A stretch of DNA of 46,978 bases from an uncultured Phycisphaeraceae bacterium (GCA_937899905.1 CALCCF010000040.1:1-46978), one strand, 5' to 3'; numbered from the stretch's first letter, positions 31,259 through 40,270 are shown. A program made the numbers and translations. Notes: generated from the letters alone by a model not told the origin.

Positions 31259-32470
31259 TCACCACAGGTCGACCTTCCACACCAAGCCCCAGCGACTGGC
31301 CATTGTCGGACGCTGCACGCGCACCGTGACCGGGAAGCCGGGAACGAGTCGCTCATCTGTGTCGAGGAGCTCGATTCTTAGGCGTACCGGGCGATCGTCA
31401 GGGTCGGCCGAGTACTGCTGTGAGGCTTGAAGACCGAGCGATGAGTCATGCTGGCCGTACGGCTCGATGAACGCAACGCGTCCTTGGAGTGGTAACGCCG
31501 GATCGTCAACGACCACCTGGACAAGCGTGCCGAGCCCGAGATGTTCGAGGTCGCCGTACCGGACCGATGCCACCACCGACAGTTCGGTCGGATCCAGCAC
31601 GGAGACAATGGGATTGCCAACGCGCACGGAAGTGCCCGGACCGGCGTGCCAGTGCACGACTCGGCAATCGAAGGGCGCGCGGATGGTTGCGGCGTCGATG
31701 TCCGACTGGATCTGCTGAACCAGGTGCATCGATGCGCGGTGCTGGGCACGGAGCACGCCCAGCTCGGACCGCCGAGCCTCCAGGGCGGCCAGCTCCGCTT
31801 CCACGGCGTCGCGCGCAAACCGAGCCTGGGCCACCTCGGACTCGGCCTCTTCGAGCATCACGATTGCAAGCTCGTTGGCGTACACGGCCTTGTCCACTTC
31901 TCGCGCAGAGCCAGCGCTCCCGGCGAGCGCCTGCTTCTGGCGTTCAAGCTCTCGCGCGGTCCACCCCGCGTGGGTCTCGGCGCGCGACTTGCGATGGACC
32001 GAGGCCGTGTGCGTGGCTTCGACTTCCGCGAGCCTCACGTTGAGCAGGCGCTGCGCGTGTTGCAAACCAAGAGTCTCGGCCTCGATGCGCGCGCCGGCCG
32101 CTTCCGCCTTCGCGTGCGCACGCGCGAGCTTTGCCTCGTGCTCGCAGCTCTCCATGGTCGCGAGCACCGCTCCACGCTCGTAGCAACCGCCCAACTCGGC
32201 GAGGCGGGTACTAACGACGCCGTCGTATCGGACACCCAGCTCCACAGTCTGCCCATCCACGACCGCGTCATGAATGAGCAACGGGCCGTACGCCACGACG
32301 CCCCAGTTGAACAAGGCATAGCCGAGACCGGCCGCAACAACCCCCGCACACAGCACCCGCTTTAGCATCGTGCTGAGCCGTCTACCGATCCCCTGGAGAG
32401 AGCCCGGGTGGCCCAAACGGGTGAATTCGTCTGATTCCATTGGCTTTCCAGCGTGCAGAGTCGTTGCCAT
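31259..32470 (-). CDS. HlyD-family membrane fusion (periplasmic adaptor) protein
   Basis: A 403-residue adaptor protein. One N-terminal membrane helix (LCAGVVAAGLGYALFNWG) is followed by a half-lipoyl motif, a long alpha-helical hairpin (about 120-245, rich in Ala/Glu/Arg coiled-coil sequence), a second lipoyl half (ATIRAPFDCRVVHWHAGPGT) and a beta-barrel (VASVRYGDLEHLGLGTLVQV). HlyD proteins link an inner-membrane transporter to an outer-membrane channel. The ATG at 32470 shares a base with the stop of the pgsC-like gene (TGATG) and has AAGGA seven bases upstream, so the three genes form one operon. No ABC, RND or MFS pump gene is adjacent, so the likely partner is the PgsC-like protein. Confidence 0.88.
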   Translation of the reverse strand: MATTLHAGKPMESDEFTRLGHPGSLQGIGRRLSTMLKRVLCAGVVAAGLGYALFNWGVVAYGPLLIHDAVVDGQTVELGVRYDGVVSTRLAELGGCYERGAVLATMESCEHEAKLARAHAKAEAAGARIEAETLGLQHAQRLLNVRLAEVEATHTASVHRKSRAETHAGWTARELERQKQALAGSAGSAREVDKAVYANELAIVMLEEAESEVAQARFARDAVEAELAALEARRSELGVLRAQHRASMHLVQQIQSDIDAATIRAPFDCRVVHWHAGPGTSVRVGNPIVSVLDPTELSVVASVRYGDLEHLGLGTLVQVVVDDPALPLQGRVAFIEPYGQHDSSLGLQASQQYSADPDDRPVRLRIELLDTDERLVPGFPVTVRVQRPTMASRWGLVWKVDLW

Positions 32471-33621
32471 CACGATGTCCTTACACAAGGGTTTTGGGAA
32501 GGTGGGGTTGTCTGGTCGATGAGCGGCGATTCGCGCATCCAGCGTGCCGATGTCAGCAGGCTCAGCGACGCCGCCACGAGCACGGAGCCGCAGAGCGCGA
32601 CGAAGAACGCGTCATCCCCGGCACGGAGCGACCGTGCGAACAGGACGCCGGACAGCGTGAACGTTGTGGCCAGCACAAGCCCTAGAGCCATCCTGCGCCC
32701 GCCCACGCGTTCCGCATCGTTGGCCAGGAGCCCTGGGAGCGTCATGCTGACGAGCGCGAACGCGCCGTATCCCAGAGGATCGGGCGGCATGCCCACGATG
32801 GAACCGCGCACCAGCGTCCAGATCCACGAGAGCGTCGCGGCCACCAGCAGCATCGCGGCGAACTTCCTCCGGCCAAACACGATCGCCCTTGGCATGAGCC
32901 CCCGCACAACGATCGCGTGTGTGAGCCACGCGATCACACCAAGCGTGATCAACTCGAACGGAGACGTCGAGAGCATCGCGATGTAGGCGGCACCGACAAA
33001 TCCGCCCGCGCGTATGCCGTAGCGGTCCGACAACGCCACCGATGCCAGAACGCTCAGGAGCACCGCGAGGGGCAGCCACGACGTCTCGAAGGCAAACAGC
33101 TCCGCCGTCTCGCGATGCGCCGGTGTCAGCGCCACACCCGCAAGGGCATACGTCACGATGGCGAGTCCAACGGTCAGGCTCGACACGCTGAACGCGGTGT
33201 TGCGCGCACCTTGAGTCGCCACGTCGTGCGCGAGCAGCCCCGGCACGATGAAGCCGATGCCTACGAGCACGTCGCTCGCGACGGACGTCCCGGCCGTGCC
33301 CTGCCCACCAGGCCCGGTGTGCAACGCCATGCTCACAAGGATCGCGACTGGCATAAGCGCGAGGAAGCGAGTCTTCCCGGTCATCACTACGAACCGCGGC
33401 ATGGCGATGTAGACGACGCCGTAGGTCAGGGCCGCCGTCAGCAGCGTGACGCCGAGCGCCTGCGGGCTATCGAAGTGCAGCGCCAGGTACGCGGGCGTGA
33501 TGATGCTGCCACACGACAGGTGCCAGCGGTCGTAGAGCCACACCGACAGGCCGATGCCCAGGATGAATGCCAGCCGCGCGACGTCGGGCGGCAGCGGGAC
33601 CATGCCAGCATCAACCAGCAT
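32470..33621 (-). CDS. pgsC: PgsC/CapC-like membrane protein, internally duplicated
   Basis: A 383-residue polytopic membrane protein of the poly-gamma-glutamate PgsC/CapC family. Family PgsC is about 150 residues; here two copies are fused. Copy 1 (about 20-165) has LSCGSIITPAYLALHFDSP, GKTRFLALM and GFIVPGLLAHDVATQG. Copy 2 (about 200-340) has IRAGGFVGAAYIAML, GRRKFAAML and SMTLPGLLANDAERVG in the same order. PgsC works with the ligase PgsB in making or moving the polyglutamate chain. The ATG at 33621 overlaps the pgsB stop by 11 bp; a second ATG at 33603 is possible. The stop overlaps the hlyD start. Confidence 0.88.
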   Translation of the reverse strand: MLVDAGMVPLPPDVARLAFILGIGLSVWLYDRWHLSCGSIITPAYLALHFDSPQALGVTLLTAALTYGVVYIAMPRFVVMTGKTRFLALMPVAILVSMALHTGPGGQGTAGTSVASDVLVGIGFIVPGLLAHDVATQGARNTAFSVSSLTVGLAIVTYALAGVALTPAHRETAELFAFETSWLPLAVLLSVLASVALSDRYGIRAGGFVGAAYIAMLSTSPFELITLGVIAWLTHAIVVRGLMPRAIVFGRRKFAAMLLVAATLSWIWTLVRGSIVGMPPDPLGYGAFALVSMTLPGLLANDAERVGGRRMALGLVLATTFTLSGVLFARSLRAGDDAFFVALCGSVLVAASLSLLTSARWMRESPLIDQTTPPSQNPCVRTS

Positions 33622-34822
33622 GCCACTCCCCTTCGAAGACCTGCAGCAGCGCGGACGCCTGCGCCGAGTGGATGTTGGCCAATCCAAGCAAGAGCACGTG
33701 CTCGGTCGGCTGCTCGGCGACGAGCAAGGCAAGCAGCCGGCCGAGAGACAGCTCTCGCTGCTCCCCGGCGAGCACCAGCCGATCGCGCGAGATCCCGTGC
33801 TGCGACTGCAGGCGTTTGGCCAGTACGTGCTCGTACGCCCCGAGCAGGGCGATCCGATCGAGCCCAAGCTCCGTCGCCGCGATGTCCGCAAACTGCGTTG
33901 CCCGCTGCTCTCGATCGGCTCGGTTGTTGAGGATGCCAACGACGGTGGTGTCGACCGTACGATGCCTCGACAGCGCATCGACCGCGGCGACCACGCTCTC
34001 ACGATCGTTGACGGCGAAGAGGTTCGCCCACGTCACCCGCTTGCCGAGCATTTCGAAGGACCGCAGTCGAAGCACGCCCGGATCGGGGGCGGCGCTCTGC
34101 ATGCCACGGATCGCGGCCTCTCGGTCGATGCCCAGCAGCTCGGCGATGGCCAGGCCGATCGCGATGTTGTCCTTGAACGCGAAGTACGAGAACCCCTTCA
34201 CGTCGGCATCCGACACGGCCTGCGGGGTTGCAACCAGGATCTCCGTTCCGCGAGCTTCGGCCTCGCGACGCATGACGCCGAGGATCTCGGGATCCTCTTC
34301 GGCCGTCACGAGCGTGCCGTTCGTGGGGCAGGTGTTCATGAGCGATCGCGCGATTTCGGGCCTGGTTTCGCCCATCACATCCTGGTGGTCTTCTCGTACA
34401 TTGGTGATGACGCCGATGGTGGAACGCACGATGCGGTGCTCCGAGGTGTGTTGGTTGTTTGGCTTGAGGGCCATGCACTCGATCACGAGCGCCCCGGTGG
34501 TGGGCGAGGCGTGCGCACCAATGACCTCGATCTGCTCGAGGATGGTCGGTGCGCCCCGGCGGCGGATCGGATGCTCGCTCGCATCCGGAGCGATCACCGC
34601 GGCGGCGGTTCCCGTGCACTTGGCCACGGTCTCGATACCCGCCTCGCGGAGCATACCGGCGACGATTCGGGTTACCGTCGACTTCCCACGCGTGCCATTG
34701 ACGTGGATCCGCACCGGGATCGAGGCGATCAGCCGCTCGTGGCGAACCGCCTCGCGACGCCACAGGCGCCACACGATGACCACTACGGCAAGAGCCGGGA
34801 AGAGCAGTAGTTCCGAGTCCAC
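33611..34822 (-). CDS. pgsB: Poly-gamma-glutamate synthase subunit PgsB/CapB
   Basis: A 403-residue ATP-dependent amide ligase of the Mur/PgsB type, which activates a gamma-carboxylate and adds an amino acid, classically glutamate. One N-terminal membrane helix (LLLFPALAVVVIVWRL) is followed by the P-loop NGTRGKSTV at 42-50 and the characteristic GVITNVREDHQDVMG and ALKPNNQHTSEH stretches. Length matches B. subtilis PgsB (about 390 residues). The GTG start has GGAGG five bases upstream. It heads the pgsB-pgsC-hlyD operon. The usual PgsA/CapA gene is absent. The product could be polyglutamate or another amide-linked polymer. Confidence 0.92.
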   Translation of the reverse strand: MDSELLLFPALAVVVIVWRLWRREAVRHERLIASIPVRIHVNGTRGKSTVTRIVAGMLREAGIETVAKCTGTAAAVIAPDASEHPIRRRGAPTILEQIEVIGAHASPTTGALVIECMALKPNNQHTSEHRIVRSTIGVITNVREDHQDVMGETRPEIARSLMNTCPTNGTLVTAEEDPEILGVMRREAEARGTEILVATPQAVSDADVKGFSYFAFKDNIAIGLAIAELLGIDREAAIRGMQSAAPDPGVLRLRSFEMLGKRVTWANLFAVNDRESVVAAVDALSRHRTVDTTVVGILNNRADREQRATQFADIAATELGLDRIALLGAYEHVLAKRLQSQHGISRDRLVLAGEQRELSLGRLLALLVAEQPTEHVLLLGLANIHSAQASALLQVFEGEWHAG

Positions 34823-35038
34823 GGTCCCTCCGGCAACTCCCCCCCGACGCGCTTGTGGGCCTTGCCGACAACCCCATCGCGGAAACGAGCGCGCTCACCG
34901 GACACGCCGCGGTAGAATTTCTTGGTTCGAGTTTTCGGGCGTTGGGTCGCGATCTCTGCCGTACCGAAACCCTTGGGAACTCCCGTCCGAAACGTACGGT
35001 GTTGGGGTGAGACACAGCGCCAAGTGCGAGGCTTTGCG

Positions 35039-35593
35039 GTGAGCACAGAACCCCAGCCAACACGTGCAGCCGAGACCAACCTCACACCCGAGTTGCTCGA
35101 CCAGCTGATGCCCGTCGTGTACGACGAGCTCCGCGAACTCGCCGAGCGCACGCTCGGGGAGAAGGCCCGATCGCTTACGCTCCAGCCGACCGCGCTGGTG
35201 CACGAGGCGTTCCTGAAGCTCGGCGATGAGCGCAACGGGTGGTCGAGCCGGGCCAACTTCGTCATCGCCGCTTCGGTCGCGATGCGACGCGTGATGCTCG
35301 ACCACGTACGCGCGCGCAACGCCCAGAAGCGTGGCGGCGGCCGTCGTGCGGATGTCGATGTGGTGACGGTCGCCGTGGATGATCGTGCCGTCGACGTTCT
35401 TGTACTCGAGGAAGCCATGAAGCAGCTCGAGCAGCACGACCCAGATGCCGCCCAGGTCGCGCAGCTGCGCGTGTATGCCGGGCTGACGATGCAAGAGATC
35501 GCCGCCGCAACCGATGTCAGCGAGAAGACCGTCCAGCGCCGGTGGAGATTCGCGCGGGCATGGCTCATCGCAGCGATCGGGGACGGCCAGTGA
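35039..35593 (+). CDS. ECF-type RNA polymerase sigma factor (planctomycete-type)
   Basis: A 184-residue sigma factor of the ECF subfamily common in planctomycetes and acidobacteria. Region 2 is marked by YDELRELAERTLGEKA and LTLQPTALVHEAFLKLG, the linker by a Lys/Arg-rich RAQK-like stretch (ARNAQKRGGGRR), and region 4 by LRVYAGLTMQEIAAATDVS followed by the recognition helix KTVQRRWRFARAWL. It would direct polymerase to a special promoter set. The GTG at 35039 has GAGG seven bases upstream. Its stop overlaps the kinase GTG (GTGA), so kinase and sigma factor are made together and the kinase probably controls the sigma factor; no anti-sigma factor gene is seen. Confidence 0.93.
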   Translation: MSTEPQPTRAAETNLTPELLDQLMPVVYDELRELAERTLGEKARSLTLQPTALVHEAFLKLGDERNGWSSRANFVIAASVAMRRVMLDHVRARNAQKRGGGRRADVDVVTVAVDDRAVDVLVLEEAMKQLEQHDPDAAQVAQLRVYAGLTMQEIAAATDVSEKTVQRRWRFARAWLIAAIGDGQ

Positions 35594-37707
35594 CAACGCC
35601 CGGCCCGTCCATTCAGGAGCTGTTCGAGTTGCTCGTCGCCGCACCAGCAGACGAGCGCGAGGAGCGCATCAGCACGAGCACCCTCCCCGAAGACGACAAG
35701 CAGACCCTGCGCCGGATGCTCCGCGTTGACGACCGGCTCGGCGATGCCGCCGACCAACCAAGCCGTCGCCACCCCTGGCCCGGCGACGTTGTCGGCGAGT
35801 ACCGATTGATCGCGCCCATCGGCAGCGGCGGCATGGGCAACGTCTGGCGTGCACACTCGCTATCGGCACCCGAACTGATGGTCGCCGTCAAGTTTGCCAA
35901 CTGGACGAACAAGCAGCACGCAGAGTCCGCGCAGCGCCTCCGGCAAGAGGGCAGCATCCTTGCCGCCATCCGCCACCCGGGCGTGGTGTCCCTGGTCGGC
36001 CGGGGCGAGACCGACGCGGGCCGACCGTACATCGTCCTCGAAGAACTGCTCGGTCCGACGCTCGACGAGTTCCTGGAGCGCAGCCAGCACACCGCGTGGG
36101 ACATCGCGCACATCATGCTCCGGCTTTGCGAGGCGGCCTCTTCCGCGCACGTGGCGGGGGTCATCCACCGCGACATCAAGCCGTCGAACATCATCGTCGC
36201 CGCGGGGAGCACGCCGGTGCTCGTCGACTTCGGAGCCGCCGCCATCGTCCCCAGCGCGGCCATCGCCTCAGACCGGATCACGCAAGGCGCATCGCCGATG
36301 ACCCCGGCGTTCGCGAGCCCCGAGCAATCACGCGGCGAGTTAGCCACCCCCGCGACAGACGTCTACGCCCTTGGTCTCATCATGCGGCTCGCGTTGAAAG
36401 CCGTTCATGACCCGACTTCCGGCCCCGCTGCTGTCCTCCAGGCTGTCGCGGCGCGCGCATGCAGCGACGATCCCGCCGCTCGTTACCCGAACGCCAAAGT
36501 GCTCGCCGACGACCTTGCCGCCGGCTTGCGAAACCATGCACCGTCTCCAATCACGTCAGGCAAGAGCGGAAAGCGATCCGCACGCATTGCCGCAACCACA
36601 CTGGCCATCGGCCTTGCCATCGGCACGGTGACGGGGTCGATGGTCTTGCCTTCTGGGACCCTCTTTGGGTTCGGTGATCAACACCTCGAATTCGAGTCGA
36701 TCGGCGATGGCCTCGATGAACTCGCCGAGGCAAGCTCCGAGCAGGACCACGACACGCTGTTCCGCTTGATCGTGGACACGCCCTGGGTCGAGATCGAGAG
36801 CGGCCCCGAAGAACGCCTGGAAGTCGCTCGCCTCCAGCTTGAAGCCGGAGCAATCGACGCGGCGATGCGCGGGCTCGAAGCGATCGAAGCCGAGGAACTC
36901 GAACCCACGCTTCAGCTCGAGCGGGACTGGCTCGTCGCGCGGGCCGACGCCAGCCTCGGGTATCAACCCGAGCCGCAAGCCGTGCAGCGGATGCTCCGCG
37001 ACGCCATCGAATCGGAAGAGGAAGCAACCGAGCGAGCGATCGTGCTACACGGCGTTGCCTCGGGCGACGCAAGCGACCTCCAGCGATGGCTCGAGTGGGA
37101 TGAGCCAACTCTCGCAGAACCGTGGGAACCCGATACCGAGACGCTCGTGGCACTGCTCTCACTCACGAACCGACTCACGCTCGCAGAGATGATCGAACCG
37201 CTCTCGGATGAACTGCTCGATGAGATCGAAGAGCGAATCGGAACGGCGCTCGATGGTGAAGACATCCTCGAAACGCACGAGTCGCTGGTCCACCTGCGTG
37301 GTCTCGCCCATCTCCGCACGGCTCGGATGCTGACTGCCATCCGTGATGGCGGTCGCGAGATCGTGGTTAATGACTGGCTAGCCCTGCTCGACGCCTCCGC
37401 AGAACACCCGGCGGACCTCGTGCTGACACATTGCCTGACACTCCACCACATCGCGAACGGCGGAGCGGTCCCGCTGTTTCCGTTCGAAGGCGACGAGTTC
37501 AACGTGGCGGTGCGGAGCGCCATCTCCCGATCGCTCGAGCTCGTCACCGGCGACGGCCTTGACGATAGCGACGTCCTGGCCGACCTGCTCCGAGAAGAAG
37601 CGATCTTCACCGATCGCATCGGGATCTCCGACGAGCGCATCGTGGAGATCCGCCGGCTCGTCACCGGTCTCGAGGATGAAGGCATGTGGACTCCCCGGCT
37701 CCCGTGA
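35590..37707 (+). CDS. Serine/threonine protein kinase, membrane-anchored
   Basis: A 705-residue Hanks-type kinase. The kinase domain (about 70-325) shows the Gly-rich loop IGSGGMGNVW, invariant K101 (VAVKFANW), catalytic HRDIKPSNI (193-201), DFGAAA (213-218) and SPEQSRG in place of APE. One membrane helix (IAATTLAIGLAIGTVTGSMVL at about 330-350) precedes a 350-residue external part made mostly of acidic alpha helices with TPR-like rhythm (LQLEAGAIDAAMRGLEAIEA), probably a sensor. The N-terminal 65 residues are a short helical region typical of planctomycete kinases. GTG start at 35590 within the sigma gene stop gives translational coupling. Confidence 0.92.
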   Translation: MTTPGPSIQELFELLVAAPADEREERISTSTLPEDDKQTLRRMLRVDDRLGDAADQPSRRHPWPGDVVGEYRLIAPIGSGGMGNVWRAHSLSAPELMVAVKFANWTNKQHAESAQRLRQEGSILAAIRHPGVVSLVGRGETDAGRPYIVLEELLGPTLDEFLERSQHTAWDIAHIMLRLCEAASSAHVAGVIHRDIKPSNIIVAAGSTPVLVDFGAAAIVPSAAIASDRITQGASPMTPAFASPEQSRGELATPATDVYALGLIMRLALKAVHDPTSGPAAVLQAVAARACSDDPAARYPNAKVLADDLAAGLRNHAPSPITSGKSGKRSARIAATTLAIGLAIGTVTGSMVLPSGTLFGFGDQHLEFESIGDGLDELAEASSEQDHDTLFRLIVDTPWVEIESGPEERLEVARLQLEAGAIDAAMRGLEAIEAEELEPTLQLERDWLVARADASLGYQPEPQAVQRMLRDAIESEEEATERAIVLHGVASGDASDLQRWLEWDEPTLAEPWEPDTETLVALLSLTNRLTLAEMIEPLSDELLDEIEERIGTALDGEDILETHESLVHLRGLAHLRTARMLTAIRDGGREIVVNDWLALLDASAEHPADLVLTHCLTLHHIANGGAVPLFPFEGDEFNVAVRSAISRSLELVTGDGLDDSDVLADLLREEAIFTDRIGISDERIVEIRRLVTGLEDEGMWTPRLP

Positions 37708-37826
37708 TCCATCGCAGCCACTCGCATTACCCGAACGCTCAAAGGCACTGGCCCCCGACCGCGTAGCATGGCACGGCGGCCGTTCTGTCCGGCCGCATCG
37801 GCCAACGCACTCCGCGTAGGGACACC

Positions 37827-38807
37827 GTGGACCCATCGGCACTCACCCAGAACCTGCTCTCGCCGCCGATCCTGTTCTTCGGGCTTGGCCTGATCGCCGC
37901 GTTCATCCGCTCCGACCTGAGCATCCCGCAAGCCGTCGCCAAGGCACTGTCGATCTACCTGCTCGTCGCCATCGGGTTCCACGGCGGCTACGAGTTGCAG
38001 CGCAGCGGGCTCGACGCAGCGGTCATCGCGACCCTCGCCGTCGCAACACTCTCCAGCCTGCTGCTCCCCGTGCTCGGCTTCCTCATCCTGCGCACGAAGC
38101 TCAGCCCGGAGAACGCCGCCGGCATCGCCGCGTGCTACGGCTCGGTCAGCGCCGTGACGTTCATCACCGCCGTCGGCTTCCTCGAGCGCGCGGGCACCGA
38201 GTACGGCGGGCACCTCATCGCGGCGATGGCGCTGATGGAATCGCCGGCCATCGTCACCGGAATCGTGCTCGCCTCGCTCGCGCGTCGCTCGAAGCAGGAT
38301 GCGCCGAGCCAACGCCCGGGCTGGCGCACCATGGCGCACGAATCGCTCGCGAACAGCGCGATCGTCCTGCTTCTCGGCAGCCTGATCATCGGCTACCTCA
38401 CCGGCGACTCCGGTTGGGCCACGATGAAGCCGCTGGTGAAAGACCCGTTCCAGGCGGTGCTCTGCCTGTTCCTGCTCGATATGGGGCTGCTGGCAGCCCG
38501 GCGTCTGGGAGACCTGCGGCGCTCGGGCCTGTTCCTCGTCGCCTTCGCGCTCATCGCGCCGCCCCTGCAGGCGGGCCTCGGCATCGTCGCCGCCCGCGCG
38601 CTCGGGCTGGGCGAGGGCGACGCGTTGCTGCTTGCGGTCCTGTTCGGCAGCGCGAGCTACATCGCCGCACCGGCCGCGCTGCGACTCGCCTTGCCCAACG
38701 CCAACCCGAGCCTGTTCGTGCCCCTGAGCCTGGGCGTGACCTTCCCGTTCAACATCATCGTGGGCATCCCGCTGTACGCGATGGCGATCAACATGTGGTG
38801 GACCTGA
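37827..38807 (+). CDS. sbtA: SbtA-like sodium-dependent bicarbonate transporter
   Basis: A 326-residue inner-membrane protein with about ten helices of the SbtA (DUF897) family. Recognisable parts are SPPILFFGLGLIAAFIRSDL, GFHGGYELQRSG, AACYGSVSAVTFITA, PAIVTGIVLA and GSASYIAAPAALRLALPNAN. SbtA takes up bicarbonate with sodium in cyanobacteria; in heterotrophs the role is unproven but could feed carboxylases or pH balance. GTG start at 37827. The stop overlaps the ATG of the next gene by one base (TGATG), which encodes a PII-like protein, matching the known sbtA-sbtB pair. Confidence 0.88.
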   Translation: MDPSALTQNLLSPPILFFGLGLIAAFIRSDLSIPQAVAKALSIYLLVAIGFHGGYELQRSGLDAAVIATLAVATLSSLLLPVLGFLILRTKLSPENAAGIAACYGSVSAVTFITAVGFLERAGTEYGGHLIAAMALMESPAIVTGIVLASLARRSKQDAPSQRPGWRTMAHESLANSAIVLLLGSLIIGYLTGDSGWATMKPLVKDPFQAVLCLFLLDMGLLAARRLGDLRRSGLFLVAFALIAPPLQAGLGIVAARALGLGEGDALLLAVLFGSASYIAAPAALRLALPNANPSLFVPLSLGVTFPFNIIVGIPLYAMAINMWWT

Positions 38808-39124
38808 TGCAGCACGAATCAGAGTCGGGCATGCGCCCAGTGAAAAGACTCGAGATTGTCGTCGACTCGCTCCACCTCGATCGGCTGCTGAACCAGCTGC
38901 GCAAAGCCGGAGCGACCGGGTACACCGTACTGCACAACGCCTCGGGCTTCGGTGCCAGCGGTACGCAGCGTGGCGATGATGTCAGCGGAGTCTCGGTCAA
39001 TGCCTGCGTGCTGGTCGCTGTACCGCCCGATATCGCCGAAGCCGTCATCGAAGCGGCACGCGCCACGCTCCGCTCCTATGGCGGCGTATGTCTTGTCTCG
39101 GACGTCCAGTGGCTCGAATATTGA
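38807..39124 (+). CDS. sbtB: SbtB-like PII-family regulator
   Basis: A 105-residue PII-like protein. The ferredoxin-like core is visible (VKRLEIVVDSLHLDRLLNQL, LVAVPPDIAEAVIEAARATL), with a flexible T-loop region NASGFGASGTQRGDDVSG and the C-terminal GGVCLVSDVQWLE. SbtB trimers bind adenine nucleotides and block SbtA; the one-base overlap with the sbtA-like gene supports the same task. The cyanobacterial C-terminal CGPxGC redox loop is not present. ATG at 38807, with a second in-frame ATG at 38831 that may be the true start because the protein core begins there. Confidence 0.85.
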   Translation: MQHESESGMRPVKRLEIVVDSLHLDRLLNQLRKAGATGYTVLHNASGFGASGTQRGDDVSGVSVNACVLVAVPPDIAEAVIEAARATLRSYGGVCLVSDVQWLEY

Positions 39125-39139
39125 CGTACGGCCTGTTTG

Positions 39140-40270
39140 CTAGCCAAACAGGCCCATCTGCCCACTCGCGTCCGGCTTCACGAAGTGCGCGCTCGACAGC
39201 CCGCGGATGTCACGGTTGATCCCGTATCGTCGAGTGAACACGTCGAAATTCTGCCTGATCTGGCGGGCGATCGGGCCATCGCCACGCCCGCGATTCCGGC
39301 TCGCATCGTACAGCTTTCCACCGCGGCTCTGGCGGATGAGCGACTCGACCTTCCGCGCACGATCGGGATGCACGTTGCGCTGCAGCCAGTCGAGGAACAA
39401 GTCCTTCACCTGGTACGGCAACCTCAGCAGCACCCAGCTCACACGCCGTGCGCCCGCATCGGCGACGGCTTCCAGGATCTGCGGCACTTCCGAATCCGTC
39501 AGCCCCGGAATCACCGGCGCGATGTTCACCGACACCGGCACGCCCGCGGCGACCAACTCCCTGATCGTGCGCAGCCGCGCACGGGGGTCGGACGCCCTGG
39601 GCTCGAGCGCCCGGGCCAGCTCGGAGTCGAGCGTCACGATGGTGACGGTGACTCGCCCCGCATGGTGCGCACCCAGTCTCTGCCAGAGATCGATGTCACG
39701 TAGCACCATCGCGCTCTTGGTCATGGTGCTCACCGGCTGGTTGCACTCGGCCATGACCTCAAGGCACTGTCGTGCCACGCGCATCTCGTGCTCGATGGGT
39801 TGGTACACATCGGTGATCGCCGACATCACGATCGGCTCGCCCTTCCAGCGGCGCGACGCGAGTTCCTTCTTGAGTAACTTCGGCGCGTCGGGCTTGGCGA
39901 TGAGCTTGGTCTCGAAGTCCAATCCACAGCTGAAGCCCAAATACTCGTGATACGGCCGCGCGAAGCAGTAGATGCAGCCGTGCTCGCAGCCGCGATACGG
40001 GTTGAGCGTCCACTCGAATGGCACGTCGCTGGTGGGCGTCACCCGGTTGATGACGCTCTTCGTGCGATCCTCGTAGACGCGGCGTTCGACCCTAACCGGG
40101 CGGCCGCCTTCGCCCTCGGCCTCACGCTCGACCCACTGCCGATCGAGCTCCTCGCCCAGCACGTGCAGGCGGACATCCTCGAATCGATTGCCCGGGTTCA
40201 GCCCGGCGCCGCGGCGATGGGCAGGCCCAGTGGGCAGCGCGTCGCGATAGGCGGGCTCGGCATCTTGCAT
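39140..40270 (-). CDS. Radical SAM protein, PA0069/SplB-like
   Basis: A 376-residue radical SAM enzyme. The iron-sulfur motif is CEHGCIYCFAR (CxxxCxxC), preceded by the family's RRGAGLNPGNRFE and WTLNPYRGC and followed by ITDVYQPIEHEMRVARQCLE. Relatives include the PA0069 family, related to spore photoproduct lyase, whose reaction is not established. The enzyme needs S-adenosylmethionine and a 4Fe-4S cluster. The ATG at 40270 is used, and an in-frame TTG lies nine bases upstream. An AT-rich inverted repeat covers the place of the ribosome site. It ends 16 bp from the convergent sbtB-like gene. Confidence 0.9.
   Translation of the reverse strand: MQDAEPAYRDALPTGPAHRRGAGLNPGNRFEDVRLHVLGEELDRQWVEREAEGEGGRPVRVERRVYEDRTKSVINRVTPTSDVPFEWTLNPYRGCEHGCIYCFARPYHEYLGFSCGLDFETKLIAKPDAPKLLKKELASRRWKGEPIVMSAITDVYQPIEHEMRVARQCLEVMAECNQPVSTMTKSAMVLRDIDLWQRLGAHHAGRVTVTIVTLDSELARALEPRASDPRARLRTIRELVAAGVPVSVNIAPVIPGLTDSEVPQILEAVADAGARRVSWVLLRLPYQVKDLFLDWLQRNVHPDRARKVESLIRQSRGGKLYDASRNRGRGDGPIARQIRQNFDVFTRRYGINRDIRGLSSAHFVKPDASGQMGLFG

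Noticed and set aside
33622-34002. Upstream extension of the pgsC frame inside pgsB
   Set aside because: The extension is Ser/Arg-rich antiphase sequence of pgsB, and PgsC-like sequence begins only at the ATG at 33621.
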